Source: an uncultured Collinsella sp. (lineage in GTDB: Bacteria; Actinomycetota; Coriobacteriia; Coriobacteriales; Coriobacteriaceae). From it: DNA of 9,298 nt. Positions within the stretch are counted from its first letter, which is position 1; each line of letters opens with the position of its first letter. The notes beneath the pieces are model-generated. The model ran no database searches and was not told the origin of the DNA. It was given only the letters and a program-made list of their open reading frames with translations. Below are positions 1 to 6,266 of the stretch, in pieces. The stretch lies in contig CABULX010000090.1 of assembly GCA_902492545.1 (NCBI GenBank), positions 1 through 9,298 of the forward strand, in the 5' to 3' direction. The translations under genes were made by a program, and so were the position numbers.

Positions 1-2193
1 CTCGGTTCGACCCTGGTTCCAGAACTGGGTACCGATGTAGCCGCACGTACGACGAGCGACGTTCATCTTCTCCTGGTCGCGGTTGCCGCAGTTGGGGCAC
101 TCCCACACCAGCTTGCCATCGTCCTCGACAATCTTGATCTCACCGTCGTAGCCGCACACCTGGCAGTAGTCGCTCTTGGTGTTGAGCTCGGCGTACATGA
201 TGTTGTCGTAGATGTACTGCATCACGCGAATGACAGCCTTGAGGTTGTCCTGCATGTTGGGAACCTCAACGTAGGAGATAGCACCGCCCGGCGAAAGCTG
301 CTGGAACATGCCCTCAAACTTAAGCTTGTCGAAGGCATCAATCTCCTCGGAAACGTGGACATGATAGCTGTTAGTAATGTAGCCCTTGTCCGTCACGCCC
401 GGGATGATGCCAAAACGACGCTGCAGGCACTTGGCAAACTTGTAGGTCGTCGACTCAAGCGGGGTACCGTACAGCGAGAAGTCAATATCGCTTTCGGCCT
501 TCCACTCGGCGCACTTGTCGTTCATGCGCTGCATGACGGCCATGGCAAAGGGCGTGCCCTCCTTCTCGGTGTGGCTGTGGCCCGTCATGTACTTGACACA
601 CTCATACAGACCGGCATACCCCAGGCTGATGGTGGAGTAGCCACCCACGAGCAGCTTATCGATCGTCTCGCCCTTCTTCAGGCGGGCGAGGGCACCGTAC
701 TGCCAAAGAATCGGCGCGGCATCCGAAAGCGTACCCATCAGACGCTCATGACGGCACAGCAGGGCGCGGTGGCACAGTTCAAGGCGCTCGTCGAAGATCT
801 TCCAGAACTTGTCCATGTCCTGATGCGAGCTCAGCGCGACATCGGGCAGGTTGATGGTCACAACGCCCTGGTTAAAGCGACCGTAGTACTTGGGCTTGTT
901 CGGGTCATAGTTCAGCGCGTTGGCCACGTTGTTAAATCCGTTACCGGAGCGGTCGGGCGTCAGGAAGCTACGGCAACCCATGCAGGTATAGCAGTCGCCG
1001 TTGCCCGCGGTCTCGCCCTTCGACAGCTTGAGCTCGCGCATCTTCTTCTCGGAGATGTAGTCGGGCACCATGCGCTTGGCGGTGCACTTCGCAGCCAGCT
1101 GAGTCAGGTAGAAGTACGGGGAATCCTCGTGAACGTTATCGTCCTCGAGCACGTAGATGAGCTTGGGGAACGCCGGGGTGATCCACACGCCGGCTTCGTT
1201 CTTAACGCCCTCATAGCGCTGACGAAGCGTCTCCTCCACGATCATGGCAAGGTCGTGCTTCTCCTGAGGCGTACGGGCCTCGTTAAGATACATAAAGACC
1301 GTCACGAACGGCGCCTGGCCATTGGTGGTCATAAGGGTCACGACCTGATACTGAATCGTCTGGACGCCGCGACGGATCTCGTCACGCAGACGGTCCTCAA
1401 CGACCTCACGGACCTTCTCGGCAGACGCAGAGACGCCGAGCTCCTCAAGCTCGCGAGCGACCTCGCCGCGAATCTTTTGACGGCTCACCTCGACGAACGG
1501 GGCAAGATGAGTCAGCGAAATCGACTGGCCACCGTACTGGGAGGAAGCAACCTGGGCGATGATCTGCGTCGCGATGTTGCAGGCGGTCGAGAAGCTGTGC
1601 GGCTTCTCAATCAGCGTACCCGAGATAACAGTACCGTTCTGGAGCATATCCTCCAGGTTCACCAGGTCGCAGTTATGCATGTGCTGGGCAAAGTAGTCCG
1701 AATCATGGAAGTGAATCAGACCCTCATTGTGGGCATCCACAATCTCCTGGGGCAGCAACACACGCTGAGTCAGGTCCTTGGAGATCTCGCCGGCCATGTA
1801 GTCACGCTGAACGGAATTGACGGTCGGGTTCTTGTTGGAGTTCTCCTGCTTGACCTCTTCGTTGTTGCACTCAATCAGCGACAGAATCTTGTCGTCGGTC
1901 GTGTTCTTCTGGCGCTTCAGGCTCTGAACATAGCGATAGATGATGTAATGGCGAGCGACCTCGTAGCAGTCGAGACGCATAATCTCGTCCTCGACCAGAT
2001 CCTGAATCTCCTCGACCGACACGGTGTGGCCCGCGTTCTCGCATGCCTCGGCGACGTTTTGTGCCGCGTAAACCACCTGGCGGTCGGTAAGACGAGAGCT
2101 CTCCTCGACCTCCAAGTTTGCGGCGCGGATGGCATTGACGATCTTATCGATGTCAAAGACAACCTCGGTGCCGCTGCGCTTGATGATCTTCAT
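1..2193 (-). CDS. nrdD: Anaerobic (class III) ribonucleoside-triphosphate reductase, 3' end cut by window edge
   Basis: Reduces ribonucleoside triphosphates to dNTPs in the cytoplasm under anaerobic conditions using a glycyl radical installed by NrdG. The 731 visible codons start at ATG 2193, preceded by an AGAGG Shine-Dalgarno 7 nt upstream. Residues about 2-95 form an ATP-cone allosteric domain (KIIKRSGTEVVFDIDKI at the start). The active-site cysteines expected by family comparison are C175 (in HNCDLVNL) and C407 (in MGCRSF, the likely thiyl-radical residue). The C-terminal zinc site is C677-x2-C680 and C699-x2-C702. The radical motif RTCGYIG places the glycyl radical at G718. The sequence runs off the left edge at FWNQGRTE, so only a short tail should be missing (E. 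coli NrdD is about 712 aa). nrdG is not in the window but would be expected further left. A long + strand ORF (355-2217) overlaps it and is only a shadow. Confidence 0.97.
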   Translation of the reverse strand, partial: MKIIKRSGTEVVFDIDKIVNAIRAANLEVEESSRLTDRQVVYAAQNVAEACENAGHTVSVEEIQDLVEDEIMRLDCYEVARHYIIYRYVQSLKRQKNTTDDKILSLIECNNEEVKQENSNKNPTVNSVQRDYMAGEISKDLTQRVLLPQEIVDAHNEGLIHFHDSDYFAQHMHNCDLVNLEDMLQNGTVISGTLIEKPHSFSTACNIATQIIAQVASSQYGGQSISLTHLAPFVEVSRQKIRGEVARELEELGVSASAEKVREVVEDRLRDEIRRGVQTIQYQVVTLMTTNGQAPFVTVFMYLNEARTPQEKHDLAMIVEETLRQRYEGVKNEAGVWITPAFPKLIYVLEDDNVHEDSPYFYLTQLAAKCTAKRMVPDYISEKKMRELKLSKGETAGNGDCYTCMGCRSFLTPDRSGNGFNNVANALNYDPNKPKYYGRFNQGVVTINLPDVALSSHQDMDKFWKIFDERLELCHRALLCRHERLMGTLSDAAPILWQYGALARLKKGETIDKLLVGGYSTISLGYAGLYECVKYMTGHSHTEKEGTPFAMAVMQRMNDKCAEWKAESDIDFSLYGTPLESTTYKFAKCLQRRFGIIPGVTDKGYITNSYHVHVSEEIDAFDKLKFEGMFQQLSPGGAISYVEVPNMQDNLKAVIRVMQYIYDNIMYAELNTKSDYCQVCGYDGEIKIVEDDGKLVWECPNCGNRDQEKMNVARRTCGYIGTQFWNQGRTE

Positions 2194-2414
2194 CCTCTTG
2201 CCTCTTTCGCATCGTAGCCTCATCGCGCTTCAGAGCCAAACGATACCCGGCAGGGCTTGCCCCTGTCTTGCGGCGCCGTCGCGCAATCTGTGTTCTCGAT
2301 AAACCATAAGTCCTCATGCGGACAATCCTCGCGGCCGATCAAGCGGCTCAAAGACGTGTCCAAATGGGGCGAATAAGGTTCTCGTTCTCTGTCCGCCATC
2401 TATCATACGACAAA
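2194..2414 (-). other. Long 5' leader of nrdD with small hairpins and a possible upstream ORF
   Basis: About 220 nt separate the predicted transcript start from the nrdD ATG. Several short hairpins are visible on the minus strand: GCCG/CGGC and GTCC/GGAC around 2310-2360, and CAGGG/CCCTG at 2251-2265. I recognise no riboswitch class; there is no cobalamin-box signature. An open frame from ATG 2317 (GAGG 9 nt upstream) runs 54 codons to 2153, overlaps the nrdD start in another frame and encodes a very basic peptide. It is probably not a conserved protein but could act as a leader peptide. Confidence 0.35.
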
Positions 2415-2420
2415 GAGGCA

Positions 2421-2450
2421 TCTATATCCTGTATTCTTTTTTTAGGTCAA
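2421..2450 (-). promoter_or_regulatory. Promoter of nrdD
   Basis: On the minus strand the -35 box TTGACC (2445-2450) and the -10 box TATAGA (2421-2426) are separated by 18 nt. This puts the transcript start near 2414 and gives nrdD a leader of about 220 nt. An NrdR operator touches the upstream side of the -35 box. The motif match is good but the promoter is predicted from sequence only. Confidence 0.6.
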
Positions 2451-2466
2451 ACACAACATATAGTGT
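2451..2466 (-). promoter_or_regulatory. NrdR box (operator of nrdD)
   Basis: ACACAACATATAGTGT is a near-palindrome that matches the known NrdR consensus (ACACwATATATwGTGT) closely. NrdR is the ATP/dATP-sensing repressor of ribonucleotide reductase operons. NrdR boxes normally come in pairs about three helical turns apart. A much weaker second match lies at 2417-2432 (right half TATCCTGT), centred 34 bp away and overlapping the -10 box, so repression by blocking RNA polymerase is plausible. Confidence 0.75.
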
Positions 2467-2483
2467 TTCAGCAGGTCAAAGCA

Positions 2484-2782
2484 ATTAGTCATTTTGCAGA
2501 CGCATTAAAAATGAGGGGTTCTTGGGAAGTCGGTAAAACGTTACCAACACGGCTACCTGCATGGCAGTTATAAAACCCCCTTAGTCAAGCCGCTGACAAA
2601 TCCTACCAAAACCAAGCCGCTCACGCCAAAAGAATCCAAAAGATTATGCTTGACCAACATGTTGCGGTCACGGTCGGCCAGGACGTATGCAATCTGCCGG
2701 CACCTCTACGGGATGCGAAGACCATCGCGTACAAACCTTGGATCAATATTTGGTGGCTTATTTGCCGGCATGTTTGGCGGCA
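2484..2782. other. Gene-free stretch between the tRNA-Val terminator and the nrdD promoter
   Basis: No convincing gene is seen. Short open frames exist on both strands, none with a good ribosome binding site or recognisable product. The least uninteresting is a 30-codon minus-strand frame (2660 to 2568) whose second half is hydrophobic (SGLVLVGFVSGL), like a single membrane segment, but it lacks a Shine-Dalgarno. A GCCG/CGGC imperfect hairpin lies near 2764-2781. The region could hold gene remnants. Confidence 0.4.
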
Positions 2783-2819
2783 TAAAACAAAACAGCCCAG
2801 AGACATAGCCTCTGGGCTG
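2783..2819 (-). terminator. Rho-independent terminator of the Gly-Val tRNA operon
   Basis: On the minus strand a perfect 10-bp stem (CAGCCCAGAG / CTCTGGGCTG, 2793-2802 and 2810-2819) with a 7-nt loop is followed directly by TTTTGTTTT. It lies 8 nt after the CCA end of tRNA-Val, so it ends this tRNA transcript. Confidence 0.92.
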
Positions 2820-2827
2820 CAAACATT

Positions 2828-2902
2828 TGGTGGGCGTTAGAAGATTTGAACTTCTGACCTCTTCCGTGTCAGGGAAGCGCTCTCCCCCTGAGCTAAACGC
2901 CC
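2828..2902 (-). tRNA. tRNA-Val (anticodon GAC)
   Basis: A full cloverleaf is visible on the minus strand: acceptor GGGCGTT/AACGCCC, D arm GCTC/GAGC, anticodon stem CTTCC/GGAAG with loop CTGACAC (anticodon GAC, reads GUC/GUU Val codons), T arm AGAAG-TTCAAAT-CTTCT, discriminator A and an encoded CCA. The mature body is 72 nt plus CCA. It follows tRNA-Gly by 3 nt and is the last gene of the operon before a strong terminator. Confidence 0.97.
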
Positions 2903-2905
2903 AAA

Positions 2906-2981
2906 TGGAGCGGACAACGGGGCTCGAACCCGCGACCCCAACCTTGGCAAGGTTGTGCTCTACCAACTGAGCCATGTCCGC
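2906..2981 (-). tRNA. tRNA-Gly (anticodon GCC), copy 1
   Basis: Cloverleaf on the minus strand: acceptor GCGGACA/TGTCCGC, D arm GCTC/GAGC, anticodon stem CAACC/GGTTG with loop TTGCCAA (GCC), T arm GCGGG-TTCGAGC-CCCGT, discriminator T and an encoded CCA. The 73-nt body is identical to two further copies in this window (5038-5110 and 5264-5336). First gene of the Gly-Val operon. Confidence 0.97.
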
Positions 2982-2993
2982 CTGCGAGGATTT

Positions 2994-3045
2994 AATATAC
3001 GGGATGATCCACCCAAATGCAAGAACTTTTTTTAAAAAGTTTTGC
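2994..3045 (-). promoter_or_regulatory. Promoter of the Gly-Val tRNA operon with upstream A/T palindrome
   Basis: On the minus strand the -35 box is TTGCAT (3017-3022) and the -10 box TATATT (2994-2999), with a 17-nt spacer. The -10 box ends 12 nt before the tRNA-Gly 5' end. Directly upstream of the -35 box is an A/T-rich dyad (3024-3041, arms AACTTTTT/AAAAAGTT) framed by GCAA/TTGC. The same arrangement precedes the other two tRNA units here. It may act as an UP element or as a protein-binding palindrome. Confidence 0.75.
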
Positions 3046-3122
3046 AACGCCCTCGCGAACCTCGCGAAGACATCAGCCACCACGGAAGGCGCGGGCAAAC
3101 GCAATCTCGCCGCAAGAGACCC

Positions 3123-4856
3123 CTACATCTCACCGAGCATGATCCAGGCAGAGCTGTCCTGCGCGAGCCTGCCGTCTGCAAGCGGTGATGAGGTGAGCAG
3201 GACCCTGCCCTCCGGCAGTTCCACGGGCGCTGCGCCGAAGTTCGTCACACACGCCCAGCCGTTGTCGCGGCGATAGGCGATGACACCGCCCTCAGCGCCC
3301 TCGGCACCATCCGCAAGGCCGGTGCGCCCGTCAAGATCGAGCCACGCAAGATCGTTGGCGCACCCGCGCAGCTTGCGCCGCAACCAGAGGGCGTCACGAT
3401 AGAGCGCAAGCATCGATGTCGGGTCCGCTTCTTCCCTATCGGCAGCGTAATCGGAAAACCATGCAGGCTGCGGCAGATGGGGCGCCGCATCGGCATCCGC
3501 CGGTGAAAACCCAAACGATCCGCCCTGCGCGGGATTGTCCGCCGCCACCCACGGCAGGGGCACACGGCAGCCGTCGCGCCCCTTCTCACGCTTCGGTCCG
3601 CGCGTATTGGTCGCAGTAGGATCTTCGAGTGCAGCCCACGGGATGTCAGCCACCTCAAAAAGGCCGAGCTCCTCACCCTGATACACGTATGCCGAGCCCG
3701 GGAGCGCCAGTTCAAGCAAAAGGGCCGCCCGCGCGCGGCGCTCGCCGAGTTCACGGTCCTCGTCATAAGACAACCCGTCGCGTAAGAGCCAGTCGAGCGC
3801 AATCTGGTGGTAGCGCGTCGCCTTGATTTGCGGCAGGGCATAGCGTGTCGCCACGCGCGGCACGTCGTGGTTGGAGAGTACCCAGGTCGAGGCGGAATCG
3901 GATTCGACGGCTGCCTTCAAGCCCTTCTCGATTGCAGTGTGCATGTCATCATAGGTCCAAGTGGCCTTGGCAAACTCAAAGTTGAATGTCTGGCCAAGCT
4001 CGCTGGGACGCGCATAGAGATACTGGCGCTCGGGCAGCACCCACGCCTCGGCAACGGCACTGCGCGGCGGATTATAGCGGTCGAACACGCGGCGCCACTC
4101 GCGATAGATCTCGTGGACCTCATTGCGGTCCCACAGCGGATGGGTGCCGTCGTCAACCATGTCATCGCCCTCGGCGAGATGCCACCGGTCGAGGTCATCG
4201 CGGTCGAGATCCTTGGCGAGACCCTGCGCCACATCAATGCGAAAGCCGTCGACGCCTCGATCGCTCCAAAACGCTAGGACGTCGCAAAAGAGCGCATGAA
4301 CCTCGGGGCATGACCAGTCAAAGTCCGGTTGCTCGGGCGTAAACATGTGCAGATACCACTGACCGTCCGCAACACGCGTCCATGCGGGGCCGCCAAAGTT
4401 GGCATTCCAATTGGTGGGAGGCAGCTCGCCATGCTCGCCGCGACCATCGCGGAAGATATAACGGGCGCGCTCGGGCGATCCGGGGCCGGCGGCAAGAGCG
4501 GCTTTGAACCAGGGGTGCTGGTTGGATGAATGGTTGGGCACGATGTCGACGATGACATTGATGCTGCGCGCGTGAGCCGCAGCGATCATGTCATCGAAGT
4601 CGTCAAGCGAGCCGAGACGCGGGTCGACATCGCAGTAGTCCGCCACATCATAGCCGCCATCGACAAGAGGCGATGGATAAAACGGGCTCAGCCAGATGGC
4701 CTCGATACCCAGTCGCTCAAGATAGTCCATCTGCTGGGTAATGCCCGCGATATCGCCCAGACCCGAACCAGTCGAATCCTTAAACGAGCGCGGGTAGATC
4801 TGATAGATCGCGGCATCGGACATCCATGAGCGCGAAGAAGACTTTTCTGTAGCCAT
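3123..4856 (-). CDS. GH13 alpha-glucosidase (maltase / alpha-amylase family)
   Basis: Hydrolyses alpha-glucosidic bonds in maltose, short maltodextrins or related sugars; no signal peptide is seen, so it acts in the cytoplasm. The protein is 577 aa, normal for the family. A (beta/alpha)8 barrel starts at DAAIYQIYPRSF (14-25). The four conserved regions are visible: DIVPNHSS (104-111); GFRIDVAQG with the nucleophile D208; EAWV with the acid/base E270; and SNHD with D331. A C-terminal beta domain ends the protein. The style resembles actinobacterial GH13_30 enzymes; exact linkage specificity cannot be set from sequence. The loop DSTGSGLGD (27-35) lacks some acidic residues of the usual calcium-binding version. 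The start is ATG 4856, with AAGGGAG 9 nt upstream; the open frame extends to 5330 only because it reads through tRNA genes. A promoter before it is not clear (TATCAT near 4900 is a weak -10). No intrinsic terminator follows the stop. Confidence 0.95.
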   Translation of the reverse strand: MATEKSSSRSWMSDAAIYQIYPRSFKDSTGSGLGDIAGITQQMDYLERLGIEAIWLSPFYPSPLVDGGYDVADYCDVDPRLGSLDDFDDMIAAAHARSINVIVDIVPNHSSNQHPWFKAALAAGPGSPERARYIFRDGRGEHGELPPTNWNANFGGPAWTRVADGQWYLHMFTPEQPDFDWSCPEVHALFCDVLAFWSDRGVDGFRIDVAQGLAKDLDRDDLDRWHLAEGDDMVDDGTHPLWDRNEVHEIYREWRRVFDRYNPPRSAVAEAWVLPERQYLYARPSELGQTFNFEFAKATWTYDDMHTAIEKGLKAAVESDSASTWVLSNHDVPRVATRYALPQIKATRYHQIALDWLLRDGLSYDEDRELGERRARAALLLELALPGSAYVYQGEELGLFEVADIPWAALEDPTATNTRGPKREKGRDGCRVPLPWVAADNPAQGGSFGFSPADADAAPHLPQPAWFSDYAADREEADPTSMLALYRDALWLRRKLRGCANDLAWLDLDGRTGLADGAEGAEGGVIAYRRDNGWACVTNFGAAPVELPEGRVLLTSSPLADGRLAQDSSAWIMLGEM

Positions 4857-4993
4857 GGGGCGTATCTCCCTTGCAACGAGGTTATGCGAGATGCCCACGA
4901 TGATACGCCCAAAGCGGACATTCGCGACAAACAACGCCACAGCCACGCCCCAAAACGATCGCCCCCTCTCGGGTTCGAGCCCATGCGATGGAT

Positions 4994-5026
4994 ACAAAAA
5001 AGCCCGGCTACCGTGGTAGCCGGGCT
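4994..5026 (-). terminator. Rho-independent terminator of the Gly-Cys-Gly tRNA operon
   Basis: A perfect 11-bp stem (AGCCCGGCTAC / GTAGCCGGGCT) with a 4-nt loop at 5001-5026 is followed on the minus strand by TTTTTTGT. It sits 8 nt after the last tRNA-Gly of the operon and about 140 nt upstream of the alpha-glucosidase start. Confidence 0.93.
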
Positions 5027-5034
5027 GTTGCGTT

Positions 5035-5110
5035 TGGAGCGGACAACGGGGCTCGAACCCGCGACCCCAACCTTGGCAAGGTTGTGCTCTACCAACTGAG
5101 CCATGTCCGC
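5035..5110 (-). tRNA. tRNA-Gly (anticodon GCC), copy 2
   Basis: Same 73-nt body as copy 1, with loop TTGCCAA (GCC anticodon), discriminator T and an encoded CCA. It is the third and last gene of the Gly-Cys-Gly unit, lying 6 nt after the T-run of the hairpin that follows tRNA-Cys. Confidence 0.97.
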
Positions 5111-5116
5111 ATATGT

Positions 5117-5143
5117 AAAACAAAACGGGCGCCGGAGCGCCCG
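5117..5143 (-). terminator. Terminator-like hairpin between tRNA-Cys and tRNA-Gly copy 2
   Basis: A 7-bp all-G/C stem (CGGGCGC / GCGCCCG, loop TCCG) at 5126-5143 is followed on the minus strand by TTTTGTTTT, the form of an intrinsic terminator. It sits inside a tRNA operon, and the remaining 6 nt before tRNA-Gly leave no room for a promoter. It may be a partial terminator or a processing element. Confidence 0.75.
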
Positions 5144-5152
5144 GATGTTGCC

Positions 5153-5226
5153 TGGAGGCGAAGCCCGGATTCGAACCGGGGGTAAAGGCTTTGCAGGCCT
5201 CTGCCTTACCACTTGGCCACTTCGCC
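5153..5226 (-). tRNA. tRNA-Cys (anticodon GCA)
   Basis: Cloverleaf on the minus strand: acceptor GGCGAAG/CTTCGCC, D stem GCC/GGC, anticodon stem GAGGC/GCCTT (one G-T pair) with loop CTGCAAA (anticodon GCA), T arm CCCGG-TTCGAAT-CCGGG, discriminator T and an encoded CCA. The body is 71 nt. It is the middle gene of the Gly-Cys-Gly unit, with a terminator-like hairpin on each side. Confidence 0.97.
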
Positions 5227-5227
5227 G

Positions 5228-5249
5228 AAAAAAGACCGCCTAAACGGTC
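5228..5249 (-). terminator. Terminator-like hairpin between tRNA-Gly copy 3 and tRNA-Cys
   Basis: On the minus strand a 5-bp stem GACCG / CGGTC (5245-5249 and 5234-5238) with loop TTTAGG is followed by six T residues that end one nucleotide before the tRNA-Cys 5' end. It looks like a weak intrinsic terminator placed inside the operon. No -10 box is present between it and tRNA-Cys. Confidence 0.65.
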
Positions 5250-5260
5250 CGGAAATGCAA

Positions 5261-5336
5261 TGGAGCGGACAACGGGGCTCGAACCCGCGACCCCAACCTT
5301 GGCAAGGTTGTGCTCTACCAACTGAGCCATGTCCGC
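5261..5336 (-). tRNA. tRNA-Gly (anticodon GCC), copy 3
   Basis: Body identical to the other two glycine tRNA genes here, with a GCC anticodon, discriminator T and an encoded CCA. It is the first gene of the Gly-Cys-Gly unit and lies 12 nt after the -10 box. Confidence 0.97.
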
Positions 5337-5348
5337 TTGCGGGTTATT

Positions 5349-5398
5349 AATTTACGCGAGTTGTCCAAAAGACGCAAGTACTTTTTTCAAAAAACTTG
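5349..5398 (-). promoter_or_regulatory. Promoter of the Gly-Cys-Gly tRNA operon with upstream A/T palindrome
   Basis: On the minus strand the -35 box is TTGCGT (5372-5377) and the -10 box TAAATT (5349-5354), with a 17-nt spacer. Upstream lies the A/T dyad TTTTTTGAAAAAA framed by CAAG/CTTG (5375-5398). Spacing and layout match the Gly-Val operon promoter, including 12 nt from the -10 box to the tRNA. Confidence 0.72.
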
Positions 5399-5441
5399 TC
5401 TGCCGCATGTTCTTAGTAGCTAAACGCGCTAAAGCGATTGG

Positions 5442-6188
5442 CTAGGCACACGATTCCAGCGCTCCGCTAAACAGCTTCACCATCTGCACGCGCGTGCCGG
5501 CGCCGTCCGTACGACGAGCAACCTCCACGTTATCGACGAGCATACGCATAAGCTTGATGCCACGGCCGCGTTCCTCGGATGCGACCGGTTCGCTCGTTTC
5601 ATCGATAGAATAGCCGGCACCTCGATCAAGCACCTCAACCACAACGCGATCGCCATAGGCCTGAACCGTCAGGACGCACCCGATACCGCCCGCATGGTCA
5701 TAGGCATTACCCAGCGCCTCCCCCGACGCCAATGCGACATCGTAGCGCTCGTCACGGCGCAACGGAAGCGATTCAAGGAGTTCGGCGATGCGATGTCGGT
5801 AGTATGGAAGATTCTCGATACCCTGACGGACCTCAACGCTCTTACTCCAGCGAGGCAGCTCCCCCACCGGAATGGCAGGAATTGACTCCCGTGCCGGCCC
5901 CACGACATGAAGGATATCGACAAGACGAGCAATCTCCAAAAAGCGAACAACTTCACCTGATGCATTGACGAGCGAAAGCAGGCCTTCTCGCCTCATAAGC
6001 TCACGAGCGCGCGTAAGCAGGAATGCCAAGCCCGTAGAATCGATAAAGCTAACAGCCTGACAGTTGATGACGACACGACGCACGCCGCGGCCAATCAAAG
6101 CATCCAACCGCCGACGCAGCGCAGGCACCGTGGCGATGTCGATATCGCCTGGTGGCGTCAAAACCGCTATGTCATTCCACTCATTCAT
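5442..6188 (-). CDS. STAS (anti-sigma antagonist) fused to RsbW-like HATPase (anti-sigma kinase)
   Basis: A likely partner-switching regulator of 248 aa from ATG 6188. The N-terminal STAS domain (about residues 2-100) begins with WNDIAVLTPPGDIDIATVPAL and carries the phospho-acceptor motif FIDSTG (D50, S51, T52). The C-terminal half (about 120-242) is a GHKL ATPase of the RsbW/SpoIIAB type: N-box E157, N161, H165; G1 box DRGAGY (D188, G190, G192); G2 box ERGRGIKLMRML. In known systems these are separate proteins: the kinase binds a sigma factor and phosphorylates the antagonist. Here one polypeptide carries both. It lies about 78 nt downstream of the PP2C phosphatase and is probably co-transcribed. 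The start is uncertain: no strong Shine-Dalgarno precedes ATG 6188, and a TTG at 6206 in frame would give 254 aa with a better-placed purine run. No sigma-factor gene is in the window. Confidence 0.92.
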   Translation of the reverse strand: MNEWNDIAVLTPPGDIDIATVPALRRRLDALIGRGVRRVVINCQAVSFIDSTGLAFLLTRARELMRREGLLSLVNASGEVVRFLEIARLVDILHVVGPARESIPAIPVGELPRWSKSVEVRQGIENLPYYRHRIAELLESLPLRRDERYDVALASGEALGNAYDHAGGIGCVLTVQAYGDRVVVEVLDRGAGYSIDETSEPVASEERGRGIKLMRMLVDNVEVARRTDGAGTRVQMVKLFSGALESCA

Positions 6189-6266
6189 ACGACCATGGTT
6201 CCCCAAAAAAGCCCACTCAATGCATTCGTTTCCCCAACCGTACGGATTCAGCCCGCCCAGCGTCGT

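Noticed and set aside
355..2217. Long + strand open frame of 620 codons
   Set aside because: It is antisense to nrdD, whose minus-strand translation has all family motifs; the + product resembles no known protein.
3019..3045. A/T palindromes before tRNA promoters as terminators of the upstream genes
   Set aside because: Stems are almost only A-T pairs and no T-run follows them; the fixed distance to the -35 box fits a promoter element better.
2706..3104. Minus-strand open frame of 132 codons
   Set aside because: It runs through the tRNA-Gly and tRNA-Val genes and their terminator.
4857..5330. N-terminal extension of the alpha-glucosidase frame (starting MAQLVEHNLAKVG)
   Set aside because: This part is translated tRNA-Gly and tRNA-Cys sequence, a common database artefact. 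The real start is ATG 4856 with a good ribosome binding site.
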